Source: an uncultured Bariatricus sp. (GTDB lineage: Bacteria; Bacillota; Clostridia; Lachnospirales; Lachnospiraceae). From it: 64,000 nucleotides of DNA. Positions within the stretch are counted from its first letter, which is position 1. Every line of letters starts with the position of its first letter. The stretch covers positions 33,019 through 97,018 of the forward strand of contig CAKRCD010000008.1 in the NCBI GenBank assembly GCA_934307065.1, given 5' to 3'. The position numbers were made by a program, and so were the translations under genes. Shown one piece after another: positions 26,647-35,021 of this stretch. The notes below the pieces were generated by a model. It did no database searches, was not told where the DNA came from, and saw only the letters and a program-made list of their open reading frames with translations.

Positions 26647-27006
26647 CTAATCTAATAATTCACGAATAGCAGAAACTGTAATGTTATAAGCCTTAGTAAC
26701 TCCAGGCAGCATTTCTACTGCTTCTTTTGGCAATTCATCCGTTTCTTTTCTCAATACCTCCGTGATTTCTTCTGCATGCTTCTGTAAATTCAATAAGCCA
26801 AGATTCGCACAAACACCTTTTAACGTGTGTGCCGCCCGAAATGCCTGTTCCCTGTTCCCCTTCTCTACATATTCGCACAGTTCTGCATAACTTTCATCGT
26901 TCAGAAACTTTCCCAGAAACTTCACAATCAATGCATCTCCCGGTATTCTTCTGCTTACCTCTGTATAGCTGCCACCCATTTTCTCATAGCACCCTTCGAT
27001 TGTCAT
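26647..27006 (-). CDS. Hpt-domain phosphotransfer protein
   Basis: Single histidine phosphotransfer domain of 119 residues. The phosphorylatable His60 is in the AHTLKG motif (59-64). It probably relays phosphate from a hybrid histidine kinase encoded elsewhere to the first receiver domain of the neighbouring cyclic-di-GMP regulator. The ribosome binding site is GGAGGGG. No kinase is encoded in the window. Confidence 0.9.
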   Translation of the reverse strand: MTIEGCYEKMGGSYTEVSRRIPGDALIVKFLGKFLNDESYAELCEYVEKGNREQAFRAAHTLKGVCANLGLLNLQKHAEEITEVLRKETDELPKEAVEMLPGVTKAYNITVSAIRELLD

Positions 27007-27090
27007 ATTTCCCCTCCATACCTACAGTTTTATTTCTGAAATTTTATCAAAAATTTTACATTTCATTCTATGGTACCTATTATAACATTT

Positions 27091-27109
27091 ACTTTACATG
27101 TAATAAAGT
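27091..27109. promoter_or_regulatory. Inverted repeat in the promoter region of the Hpt gene
   Basis: ACTTTAcatgtaaTAAAGT-type dyad (ACTTTA at one end, TAAAGT at the other) lies 20-30 bases upstream of a minus-strand TATAAT (RC of 27079-27084). It could be an operator, or chance in AT-rich DNA. Confidence 0.25.
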
Positions 27110-27149
27110 GCGAATTCATTCAAATTTTATTGAATTTCGTCTTTACAAA

Positions 27150-27200
27150 ACAAGAAAGATATCATTCAGAACTTCTTCCCCTGAAAAATATCTTTCTTGT
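27150..27200 (-). terminator. Terminator after the AEC permease gene
   Basis: ACAAGAAAGATAT (27150-27162) pairs perfectly with ATATCTTTCTTGT (27188-27200). On the minus strand the stem is followed by TTTGTAAAG. Confidence 0.65.
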
Positions 27201-27232
27201 ATGATGCTTACTTCATTATTCTATTCGTTGCA

Positions 27233-28144
27233 TTAAAATACAATTGCTGAAACCAGCGGAATCGTCACTACCGATAAAATAGTTGTAAGTGAAATTCCTT
27301 TTACCAGTGCCTCACACTCTTCTCTCTCAGGTTCTGCCAGCATTAATGTCATGCTCGCCACCGGTGTCGAGAGAATAATCATAAATGTTCCACAGAGAAT
27401 CGTATTATCTATAACCTGTTTCAGCAGCAGCGTTCCTGCTATCGGAATGATAATCAGCTTAATCAAAGAAAAAATCAACAGTTTTACATCTAAGAATAAC
27501 TCTTTGATTTTGATTTTCGTAAGTGAAATTCCCGTCACAATCATGCTCAATGGACCGGTCAGATTACCAAGTCCCTGAGAGCAAGTCTTTACAAACTGTG
27601 GCACCGGAATATGTCCGATATACAGTACTGCCGCTATCACGCAGGAAATTACTCCCACATTCAGAATTTTATCCCATGCAAACTTCTTTTCTGCCTTTTC
27701 TTCCTGTACTACCTGAACCCCATATGTATAAATCAGGATATTAAACGGCAGTAAAAACACCGCCGCATACAGAAGCGCATTGCTTCCATAAGTTGCTGAT
27801 ATCAGCGGGAATCCCATAAATGCCATATTATTGAAAAGAATCATCAATTTATACAGTGGAACATCCTTTTTTTCTACATGTAACAATTTGGGAAGAAACT
27901 GTGCCAGAAGTCCAAGCACTGCAAACATCCAGACAGCAACAGCGGCAGTGAAAATCAAATCAAGACCTTTGATTTCTCCTTCCCCATTTACCGCTGCTGA
28001 AATAACCAGCATAGGGTTGGCAATGTTCAAAACAATCCAGGAAAGCTTCGACCCGGCCTCTTCGTCCAGTTTTCCCTTCTTATAGGCAAAATAGCCAATC
28101 ATCATATAGATGAAAAGCACAATCATCTGTTGTAAAAGTAACAT
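27233..28144 (-). CDS. AEC family permease
   Basis: Auxin efflux carrier family transporter of 303 residues, with about ten hydrophobic segments and the typical half-repeat layout separated by a cytoplasmic loop near residues 150-160. Family members export or import organic anions such as malate, and some are linked to amino acids. It starts immediately after the ilvE stop codon, so the two are co-transcribed, but substrate is not deducible. Confidence 0.88.
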   Translation of the reverse strand: MLLLQQMIVLFIYMMIGYFAYKKGKLDEEAGSKLSWIVLNIANPMLVISAAVNGEGEIKGLDLIFTAAVAVWMFAVLGLLAQFLPKLLHVEKKDVPLYKLMILFNNMAFMGFPLISATYGSNALLYAAVFLLPFNILIYTYGVQVVQEEKAEKKFAWDKILNVGVISCVIAAVLYIGHIPVPQFVKTCSQGLGNLTGPLSMIVTGISLTKIKIKELFLDVKLLIFSLIKLIIIPIAGTLLLKQVIDNTILCGTFMIILSTPVASMTLMLAEPEREECEALVKGISLTTILSVVTIPLVSAIVF

Positions 28145-29170
28145 TTATTCGACCACCTTAATCCAGCCTTCCGGTGCTTCGATTCTTCCCATCTGGATTC
28201 CTGTAAGTGTATCGTAGATCTTCTTGGTAACCGGTCCCATTTCATCCATTCCGCTTGGAAAACAGATTTCCTTTCCATGGTCAACAATCTTGCCAACCGG
28301 TGAAATAACTGCTGCTGTTCCACAAAGGCCACACTCGGCAAAATCTTTGACTTCGTCAAAGAATACTTCTCTTTCTTCTACTTCCATACCAAGGTATTCT
28401 TTTGCTACATATACAATAGAACGTCTTGTGATGGATGGAAGAATACTGTCTGATTTTGGAGTAACAAGCTTGCCATCTTTTGTTATAAAGATAAAGTTCG
28501 CTCCGCCGGTTTCTTCTACTTTCGTTCTGGTCGCAGCATCCAGATACATATTTTCTGCAAAACCTTCTTCATGTGCAGTTACAATTGCATGGAGGCTCAT
28601 GGCATAGTTAAGACCTGCTTTAATATGTCCGGTTCCATGCGGTGCTGCACGGTCAAAGTCAGAAACTTTAATTGTAATCGGCTTTGCGCCGCCCTTGAAA
28701 TATGGTCCAACCGGTGTTACAAACACACGGAACTGGTACTCATCTGCCGGTTTTACACCGATAACAGGGTTCGTTCCAAACATATAAGGACGGATATACA
28801 AGGTTGCTCCTGATCCATATGGCGGTACATAAGCTGCATTTGCCTTTACAACCTCCGTTACAGCTTCTACAAAACGTTCCTTTGGAAATGGCGGCATTTC
28901 CAGTCTCTTTGCAGAATCCATCATACGTTCTCCGTTTAAGTCCGGACGGAACATTACAATATGTCCATCTTCGGTAGTGTAAGCCTTTAATCCTTCAAAT
29001 ACCGTCTGTGCATACTGAAGAACTCCTGCACATTCACTGATTGTTACCATAGAATCTGATGTAAGTCCACCTTCATCCCATGCTCCATCTTTATAGTTTG
29101 ATACATATCTCTGTTCTGTTTCGATATAGCCAAATCCGATATTTGACCAGTCAATTGGTTTTTTCTCCAT
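28145..29170 (-). CDS. ilvE: Branched-chain amino acid aminotransferase
   Basis: PLP-dependent class IV aminotransferase of 341 residues, catalysing the last step of leucine, isoleucine and valine synthesis. The lysine lies in GHIKAGLNYA, and the family signature EETGGANFIFI follows. The long form resembles BCAT type II. The ribosome binding site is GGAGG. It has its own promoter 55 bases upstream, separate from ilvBN, and is followed by an AEC permease. Confidence 0.95.
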   Translation of the reverse strand: MEKKPIDWSNIGFGYIETEQRYVSNYKDGAWDEGGLTSDSMVTISECAGVLQYAQTVFEGLKAYTTEDGHIVMFRPDLNGERMMDSAKRLEMPPFPKERFVEAVTEVVKANAAYVPPYGSGATLYIRPYMFGTNPVIGVKPADEYQFRVFVTPVGPYFKGGAKPITIKVSDFDRAAPHGTGHIKAGLNYAMSLHAIVTAHEEGFAENMYLDAATRTKVEETGGANFIFITKDGKLVTPKSDSILPSITRRSIVYVAKEYLGMEVEEREVFFDEVKDFAECGLCGTAAVISPVGKIVDHGKEICFPSGMDEMGPVTKKIYDTLTGIQMGRIEAPEGWIKVVE

Positions 29171-29225
29171 TGTATTTCCTCCATTCTAATCGAGTCTAGT
29201 CGAATCAACTCAATTTTCTGCGTTT

Positions 29226-29254
29226 ATTATAATACGCTTATTTTCAAAATTCAA
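29226..29254 (-). promoter_or_regulatory. Promoter of ilvE
   Basis: On the minus strand TTGAAT (29249-29254) and TATAAT (29226-29231) are 17 bases apart. A short AGAGTGCACTCT palindrome just upstream may end the ilvBN transcript. Confidence 0.6.
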
Positions 29255-29271
29255 GAGTGCACTCTGTTTTT

Positions 29272-29769
29272 TTATCTCTTAGGAAGAGTAACTGCTTCAA
29301 TGCCGACTGTTCCGCCTCTTACTACCTCAATTGCCTGAAATTCATTGCGCAAAAGCTGCACAATTGCAGTATTTTTATGGGACGTATGAAGGGATTCCAG
29401 TAAAACTGTATCTCTGCCATAATCTCTCACACGCATCTGATAAGTCTGTGCAATCTGGAACAATTCTGTTTTATCCTCTGATGTACAGTTACGCACCTTA
29501 ACAAACATAAGCTCCTGCATTACCACTGAAATTTCCGTAAAATCAATGACCTTGATAACCTCCACCATACGATTAAGCTGCTTTGTAATCTGTTCATAGG
29601 TTTCATCATCACACATGGTCGCAATTGTCATACGCGAAATGGTAGGGTCTTCTGTCGTTCCTACGGTCAGACTTTCCAAGTTATAGCACTTTGCGGCAAA
29701 TAAGCCCGAAATCTTTGCAAGTACACCAACCTGATTTTCTACAAATAAAGAAATCCATCTTTTTCTCAT
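29272..29769 (-). CDS. ilvN: Acetolactate synthase small (regulatory) subunit
   Basis: Regulatory subunit of acetohydroxyacid synthase, 165 residues. An N-terminal ACT domain (4-75, with ENQVGVLAKISGLF) binds valine for feedback inhibition, and the C-terminal domain contacts the catalytic subunit. It follows ilvB by 19 bases and shares its T-box leader. Confidence 0.95.
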   Translation of the reverse strand: MRKRWISLFVENQVGVLAKISGLFAAKCYNLESLTVGTTEDPTISRMTIATMCDDETYEQITKQLNRMVEVIKVIDFTEISVVMQELMFVKVRNCTSEDKTELFQIAQTYQMRVRDYGRDTVLLESLHTSHKNTAIVQLLRNEFQAIEVVRGGTVGIEAVTLPKR

Positions 29770-29788
29770 CTTTACACCATTCCTTCCC

Positions 29789-31516
29789 TTAACCCATAAT
29801 CATGTCTTCCAGAGTTCCGTTTGGTTTTACCATTGGCAATACCAGTTCTTCCGGATCAATCATAAATTCTATCAATGTAGGTACTTTGCACGCTCTGTTT
29901 TTCTTTGCCTGTTCAAAAGCAGGTTTGATTTCATCCATACTTTCTACACGGATTCCTTTTGCGCCATAGCTTTCTGCCAGTTTAATGAAATCCGGTGTGT
30001 ATTTTGGCGGATGTTCCTCCCCGCGCCGGGTCGCTGCACCGGACTGCAAATCTGTCATGGCATATCGTTTTCCATAAAACAGCTTCTGCCACTGACGCAC
30101 CATTCCAAGATATGTATTATTAAACACACATAAAATAAGCGGTAATTCTTCCAGTACAGCCGTCGCAAATTCCTGAATATTCATCTGCATACCACCATCT
30201 CCGGAAATGGCAATGACTGTCTTCTCCGGATTTCCTATCTGTGCTCCCACTGCACCTGGGAAACCAAATCCCATGGTTCCAAGACCACCTGACATAACCA
30301 TCTGAGTTTTCTCATTTACCTCCAGATACTGGGAAGTAAACATCTGATGCTGACCCACGTCCGTTACTACAATCTTGTCATCATCCTTGAATACTTCATT
30401 TAATGCCTGAATGATATCCTGCGGCTGCATTACGGTATCTTTTCTCTTCATTTTAAGCGGGTGTTCCTCATCCCACGTTTTAATCTGCTTTAACCACTCC
30501 GGCTTTTCACACGGCTCCACATATTCCAGCAGACGGAGAATTGCCTCTTTTGCATCTGCAACAATCGGCACATCCACATGGATATTTCTGGAAATAGACG
30601 CTGTATCAATATCAATATGAACAATCTGTGCATTTGGCGCAAATTCATGGATTTTTCCGGTAATACGGTCATTAAAACGGGTTCCGATTGAAAACAGTAA
30701 ATCGCAATGTTCCACAGCCATATTGGATGCATAAGCACCATGCATACCTAAATTTCCAATAAACAGCGTGTGTTCTGTAGGGATGGCACCCCTTCCCATA
30801 ATCGTAGTAACCACTGGAACTCCCGTTTTCTCTGCAAGCTGCTTCATTTCTTCGTTTGCTCTTGCAATATTCACACCACCGCCAATCAAAAACAATGGTC
30901 TCTGTGCCTTATGAAGCATTTTTACTGCCTTTTTCAACTGTCCGATATGTACGGTCATAGGCGGCTTATATCCACGGATATGAACCGTGGCCGGATAATC
31001 CGGGCTTCCAAGCTCTGCCATCACATCTTTTGGCAAATCCACAAGCACCGGTCCCGGTCTTCCTGTACGGGCAATGTAGAATGCTTCTTTTACAATTCGT
31101 CCCAAATCCTCTCTGTTATATACGGTCACACCGTATTTGGTAATGCTCCTGGTAATTCCCACAATATCTACTTCCTGAAAGGCATCATTCCCAATCAGAT
31201 TACGCGGAACCTGTCCGGTAAAACAAACCAATGGAACACTGTCATAGTTTGCTGTTGCAAGACCTGTGACCAGATTCGTTGCCCCTGGTCCACTTGTTAC
31301 CAGACATACACCAACTTTACCGGTAGTTCTAGCATACGCATCTGCAGCATGAACCAGTGCCTGTTCATGTCTCGGCAGAATGACCTTTGTATAATCTTGT
31401 TTATAAATCTCATCGCTAAGGTCGATGGTACATGCTCCTGGATAACCAAATAATGTATCTACGCCTTCTTCTTTCAATGCCTTTACCAGCAATTTGTTTC
31501 CTGAAATCTTCTTCAT
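29789..31516 (-). CDS. ilvB: Acetolactate synthase large (catalytic) subunit
   Basis: Thiamine-diphosphate enzyme that condenses pyruvate to acetolactate, or pyruvate and 2-ketobutyrate to acetohydroxybutyrate, the first common step of valine/leucine/isoleucine synthesis. The 575 residues include the catalytic glutamate region LPRHEQ, FQEVD, and the ThDP/Mg site GDGGMQMN...FNN. It is preceded by a T-box leader, so it responds to uncharged tRNA. Confidence 0.96.
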   Translation of the reverse strand: MKKISGNKLLVKALKEEGVDTLFGYPGACTIDLSDEIYKQDYTKVILPRHEQALVHAADAYARTTGKVGVCLVTSGPGATNLVTGLATANYDSVPLVCFTGQVPRNLIGNDAFQEVDIVGITRSITKYGVTVYNREDLGRIVKEAFYIARTGRPGPVLVDLPKDVMAELGSPDYPATVHIRGYKPPMTVHIGQLKKAVKMLHKAQRPLFLIGGGVNIARANEEMKQLAEKTGVPVVTTIMGRGAIPTEHTLFIGNLGMHGAYASNMAVEHCDLLFSIGTRFNDRITGKIHEFAPNAQIVHIDIDTASISRNIHVDVPIVADAKEAILRLLEYVEPCEKPEWLKQIKTWDEEHPLKMKRKDTVMQPQDIIQALNEVFKDDDKIVVTDVGQHQMFTSQYLEVNEKTQMVMSGGLGTMGFGFPGAVGAQIGNPEKTVIAISGDGGMQMNIQEFATAVLEELPLILCVFNNTYLGMVRQWQKLFYGKRYAMTDLQSGAATRRGEEHPPKYTPDFIKLAESYGAKGIRVESMDEIKPAFEQAKKNRACKVPTLIEFMIDPEELVLPMVKPNGTLEDMIMG

Positions 31517-31543
31517 AGCCTAACCTCCATCTTCATAATAGGT

Positions 31544-31840
31544 AAAAAAAGAACCCTAAGCTATTCACATAAATAGCTTAGGGCGAATCTCATCCGTGTT
31601 ACCACCTAAATTCAAAGAATAACTCTTTGCACTCATCCAGCACTGGCAGAACATGCCTCTATGCTGCTCCCTTGTAACGTCGGGAATACGTCAAAGTCTA
31701 CTAAGACAAACATGTCCGTTGGGTTTGCTGCTCAAAGGCTACTTCCATAACTTCCTCCCGGAGACTTCCACCTGCCGTCTCCTCTCTGTGCTTACAGAAA
31801 CTATGTACTCCTCCTTATCATTGCCTTTTCCAATTTTATA
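31544..31840 (-). promoter_or_regulatory. T-box leader of ilvBN, probable valine specifier
   Basis: Read on the minus strand, the T-box sequence AGGTGGTAACACGG lies at 31594-31607, followed by a strong terminator stem (CCCTAAGCTATT, 31554-31565, with AATAGCTTAGGG, 31572-31583) and seven Ts. In Stem I, CATAGTTTC can pair with GAAGTTATG. Below that stem the AGTA/GAA loop-E motif frames the specifier trinucleotide GTA (31740-31742), a valine codon, followed by a purine. Uncharged tRNA-Val would favour the antiterminator. Confidence 0.85.
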
Positions 31841-31841
31841 A

Positions 31842-31856
31842 TATTTTCTGAATGAA
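31842..31856. promoter_or_regulatory. Candidate CodY box upstream of ilvB
   Basis: TATTTTCTGAATGAA matches 10-11 of 15 positions of the CodY consensus AATTTTCWGAAAATT, with an intact TTTTCTGAA core. It lies over the likely start region of the ilvB leader. CodY is encoded at 38152-38934. One site found by eye in AT-rich DNA is weak evidence. Confidence 0.3.
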
Positions 31857-31920
31857 TTGACATTATTATACTTGTGTATATTTTTCTTGTCAATGATTAT
31901 TTTTCGCAAATGTGTTTGAT

Positions 31921-32409
31921 TTATTTTACTCTTTCATATTTGCTAAATACATATTCCAAATCAAAATAGGTCTGTTCCTCTGTTTCCCCTGTAAGTTCCC
32001 ACTCAGGGTCTTCATCCAGATTTGGAAAATAGGTGTCTGCTGCGTAAGCGTGGTCTATCTTCGTTACGAGAGCCGTATCACAATATGGCAGCATTGCTCG
32101 GTAAATACTTTCTCCACCAATCACATAAGTATCCCCATCATATTTTTTGCATTCTTCTACGGCCTCTTCTACACTATGGACCACAACTGCACCCTTTACC
32201 TGGTAATCCGGATTTGCTGATATCACTATATTCACGCGTTTTTGTAAAGGCTGCCCCTGCGGAAAGCTCTCCAGAGTCTTTCTTCCCATGACTACAATAT
32301 TTCCCTTTGTTGTCTCCCGGAAAAACTTCATATCTGCCGGAATACTTACCAACAGTTTGTTATCCTTTCCGATTGCCCAGTTCTTATCTGCCGCTACAAT
32401 AATATTCAT
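31921..32409 (-). CDS. folA: Dihydrofolate reductase
   Basis: NADPH-dependent reduction of dihydrofolate, 162 residues. Typical motifs are seen: WAIGKDNKLL near the N-terminus, MKFFRETT, VVMGRKTLESF, and YVIGGESIYRAM near the end. It follows thyA, which produces its substrate. The stretch 31857-31920 after its stop holds no gene. Confidence 0.95.
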   Translation of the reverse strand: MNIIVAADKNWAIGKDNKLLVSIPADMKFFRETTKGNIVVMGRKTLESFPQGQPLQKRVNIVISANPDYQVKGAVVVHSVEEAVEECKKYDGDTYVIGGESIYRAMLPYCDTALVTKIDHAYAADTYFPNLDEDPEWELTGETEEQTYFDLEYVFSKYERVK

Positions 32410-32495
32410 GTTCTGTTTTCTCCTCTATATATGGTACATCTTATTCTGAACAACAAGAAACATGCTTTGCAGGTTTCTCATATTATCATGGATTC

Positions 32496-33344
32496 TTATA
32501 CTGCCACCGGAATGTTCTTTATCTGCGGTCCTGTCACATAATTATCCAGACGCACATCGTCCGGGGTAAACTGATAGAAATCCTTGATTTCCGGATTCAG
32601 CCAGAAGGTCGGTGCCGGATGCTGTTCTCTGTTAATCAGTTCTTCCACCATCGGTATATGACGGTCATAAATGTGGGCATCTGCAATGACATGCACCAGT
32701 TCTCCCACTTCCATGTCACACACCTGTGCCAGCATATGCACCAGAACGGCATACTGGCATACATTCCAGTTATTTGCAGCAAGCACATCCTGTGAACGCT
32801 GATTGAGAATCGCATTCAAAGTGAGTTTTTCTTTTCCTTTTTCCTTGGTCACATTGAATGTCATGCTGTATGCGCACGGATACAGATTCATTTCATGCAA
32901 ATCCTGGTGCACATAAATATTCGTCATAATACGTCTGCTGTATGGATTGTTCTTTAAATCATAAATGACACGGTCAATCTGATCCATCATACCTTCTTTA
33001 TACTGGTGCTTCACACCCAGCTGATAACCATAAGCCTTCCCAATTGAGCCATTCTCATCTGCCCAGCTATCCCATATTTTCGGTTTCAGATCATGGATAT
33101 TGTTGGACTTTCTCTGCCATATCCAGAGCAGCTCGTCTGTGCAGCTCTTAATTCCTGTTTTCCGGAGAGTAAGTGCCGGAAATTCTTTCTGTAAATGATA
33201 TCGGTTCACCACACCAAATTTTTTTATTGTATAGGCAGGTGTTCCGTCTGCCCATTTTGGTCTTACCTTTTCTCCTTCTGTACTGGTTCCATTGTCAATA
33301 ATATCTCTGCACATATCAACAAAAATTCTGTCTGCGTAACTCAT
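32496..33344 (-). CDS. thyA: Thymidylate synthase
   Basis: Makes dTMP from dUMP using methylene-tetrahydrofolate; 282 residues. The catalytic Cys157 lies in LYPCAYS, so the usual PCH is PCA, as in the Bacillus subtilis ThyA type with PCVY. The usual QRSxDxxLGxPFN is altered to QRSQDVLAANNWN (182-194). Other conserved parts (ELLWIWQ, SRR, DAHIY) are present. It is followed by folA, and preceded by a MarR gene 9 bases upstream. Confidence 0.93.
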   Translation of the reverse strand: MSYADRIFVDMCRDIIDNGTSTEGEKVRPKWADGTPAYTIKKFGVVNRYHLQKEFPALTLRKTGIKSCTDELLWIWQRKSNNIHDLKPKIWDSWADENGSIGKAYGYQLGVKHQYKEGMMDQIDRVIYDLKNNPYSRRIMTNIYVHQDLHEMNLYPCAYSMTFNVTKEKGKEKLTLNAILNQRSQDVLAANNWNVCQYAVLVHMLAQVCDMEVGELVHVIADAHIYDRHIPMVEELINREQHPAPTFWLNPEIKDFYQFTPDDVRLDNYVTGPQIKNIPVAV

Positions 33345-33353
33345 AAAGCCCTC

Positions 33354-33785
33354 CTATGGTTCTGATATATTGTATAATACCCTTTCCAGCGTTTTTTCAA
33401 ATGCCTCTACCTCTCGTTTTGTCATTCCAAGTGTCAGCATCTTGTCGCTTTTCTTGCGGTTTATTTCCATCTTTTTCTGAATGTCATAAGCTTTCTCCGT
33501 CAGATAAATATTTTTACAACGCTTGTCCAAACTTCCCGGTACCGAAAATATAAACCCTTTTTCTTCCAGTCTCTGCAAAAGTCCTGTCACGGTTGGATTC
33601 TTAAGACTTAGATGCCGTTCAATATCCCGCTGCGTAACCTCTTCCTCATTACTGTGAAACAGATAATCAAGAACTGCACACTGCGAAGAAGTAATTCCCA
33701 ATGACTTCATCATACGATTCAGTTCTTTTTCGTAAACATTATTAATCTGTTTAATTAACAATCCTATGGTTCTTCTTTCTCTCAC
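33354..33785 (-). CDS. MarR family transcriptional regulator
   Basis: Winged-helix regulator of 143 residues, with recognition helix region SLKNPTVTGLLQRLEEKGF (55-73) and a following wing containing DKRCKNIYLT. The start is GTG at 33785 after AAGGATG. It heads an operon with thyA and folA, which suggests that it could regulate itself and nucleotide/folate genes, but its ligand is unknown. Confidence 0.9.
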   Translation of the reverse strand: MRERRTIGLLIKQINNVYEKELNRMMKSLGITSSQCAVLDYLFHSNEEEVTQRDIERHLSLKNPTVTGLLQRLEEKGFIFSVPGSLDKRCKNIYLTEKAYDIQKKMEINRKKSDKMLTLGMTKREVEAFEKTLERVLYNISEP

Positions 33786-33890
33786 TGCGCAGCATCCTTT
33801 CTCTTATTGTTTTATAGCCTTTTTTCTTATGACTCTTTTTTATTCTATCACTTTTTTTTCTCTATTAAAAGAAGTTTTGGCAGAAGTTTC

Positions 33891-33918
33891 TTGACATCTT
33901 TTACAGACATGATAACAT
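33891..33918 (+). promoter_or_regulatory. Promoter of the zinc-ribbon membrane protein gene
   Basis: TTGACA (33891-33896) and TAACAT (33913-33918), 16 bases apart; the next gene starts at 34014 with AAGGAGAG. Confidence 0.45.
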
Positions 33919-34013
33919 AGTATTATATGGACAGTAACAGCAATATAGAACCTGTCCGTTCTACTCTTTCCATAGTAGAATAACATACAGCGAAAGACAA
34001 GGAGAGAATACAA

Positions 34014-34883
34014 ATGAATTGTCCTATTTGTAAGAATGAGCTTGAGATTAAGCAGAAAAAAGTCGGTGAGAACGCAGCCGGCGAAACTATTTATAACGAA
34101 TTCGCCATTTGCCACAATTGTAAAAAGCAATGGAATTTAGATAAACAGCGTGCAAAGAAACAGGCTTCTGCCGAAAAAAAAGAACCTGAGAAAAAAGTAA
34201 TTTCTGAAAAAGCGGAATCAGAAGTGAAAACTGTCGTATCTACAGAAGTAGAAGGTGCCCCGAAAGTTGCCCGTCCGAAGCAGAAACGGAAAGTGGAAGA
34301 GGGCACAGAACAGCCAGTCAGAAAGCGTAAAAAACGCCCGTCTGCACCAGAGGATGCTACAAAGCAGATGATAACAACAGTTCCTGCTGGCGATGCCCCT
34401 TCTTCTAATTCTGATTCTTCTACTGACCCTGAAGCGGTTAAACCTCGCAAAGTAAAGAAAAAACGGCCGGTAAACCCGGATGGTACTCCGGTACACCGCA
34501 AATCGGTTTCCGACCATCGTGGAGAAGACAGACCTGTACAGAAAAGTGGAGTACATAAAAACGAAGCAGGGGAACATCCTCGCAAGCCAAAGAAACGTCC
34601 TGTTTCTTCTGTAGCCGAAGATTATTCAAATGACTTCGTAGATTTTGACCGTGATGATGATTTTGAAGATATCGCTCCTGTAAAAGAAAGAGCTTCTTAC
34701 TCCAACATTCCTCCAAAACACATTCGTGAAGCACGAGAAAAGGAAATGCGTGAGAACTACCAGAATATGCTGGAGGAGGATGACGAGGAGGCTGGTGGAG
34801 CACCGGTTGTATTAATTCTCATCATTATTATCATCCTGCTTGCAATCGCAGCATTTTGCGGATATTGGTTTATTTTAAGATAA
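34014..34883 (+). CDS. Zinc-ribbon, basic-linker, single-pass membrane protein
   Basis: Unrecognised 289-residue protein. It starts with a zinc ribbon (CPICK at 3-7, CHNCK at 33-37), then has about 180 residues of low-complexity sequence rich in Lys, Arg, Pro, Glu and Ser with several KKRP/KRKKRP patches, an acidic stretch (about 208-222) and another before the C-terminus. It ends in one hydrophobic membrane segment (about 264-287). It is likely a tail-anchored protein with the zinc ribbon in the cytoplasm; nucleic-acid or ribosome contact through the basic linker is possible but unproven. It is monocistronic with its own terminator. Confidence 0.8.
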   Translation: MNCPICKNELEIKQKKVGENAAGETIYNEFAICHNCKKQWNLDKQRAKKQASAEKKEPEKKVISEKAESEVKTVVSTEVEGAPKVARPKQKRKVEEGTEQPVRKRKKRPSAPEDATKQMITTVPAGDAPSSNSDSSTDPEAVKPRKVKKKRPVNPDGTPVHRKSVSDHRGEDRPVQKSGVHKNEAGEHPRKPKKRPVSSVAEDYSNDFVDFDRDDDFEDIAPVKERASYSNIPPKHIREAREKEMRENYQNMLEEDDEEAGGAPVVLILIIIIILLAIAAFCGYWFILR

Positions 34884-34928
34884 TTCATCCGACTCAAAAC
34901 AGATAATCTAAACGGAAAATGACAGCAC

Positions 34929-34982
34929 AAAAATCCTGCAAAGAACTGAGCTTTATCAGCATCAGAACTTTGCAGGATTTTT
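34929..34982. terminator. Terminator between convergent genes
   Basis: AAAATCCTGCAAAG (about 34929-34943) pairs with CTTTGCAGGATTTT (34968-34982), with A-rich and T-rich flanks; it can serve both directions. Confidence 0.75.
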
Positions 34983-35021
34983 ATGAATATCTCTCCATTT
35001 ATGACAAATCAACCACCAATT

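Noticed and set aside
29232..29254. CodY box in the ilvE promoter (AATTTTGAAAAT)
   Set aside because: It lacks the central CW dinucleotide, and an aligned comparison gives about six mismatches of 15.
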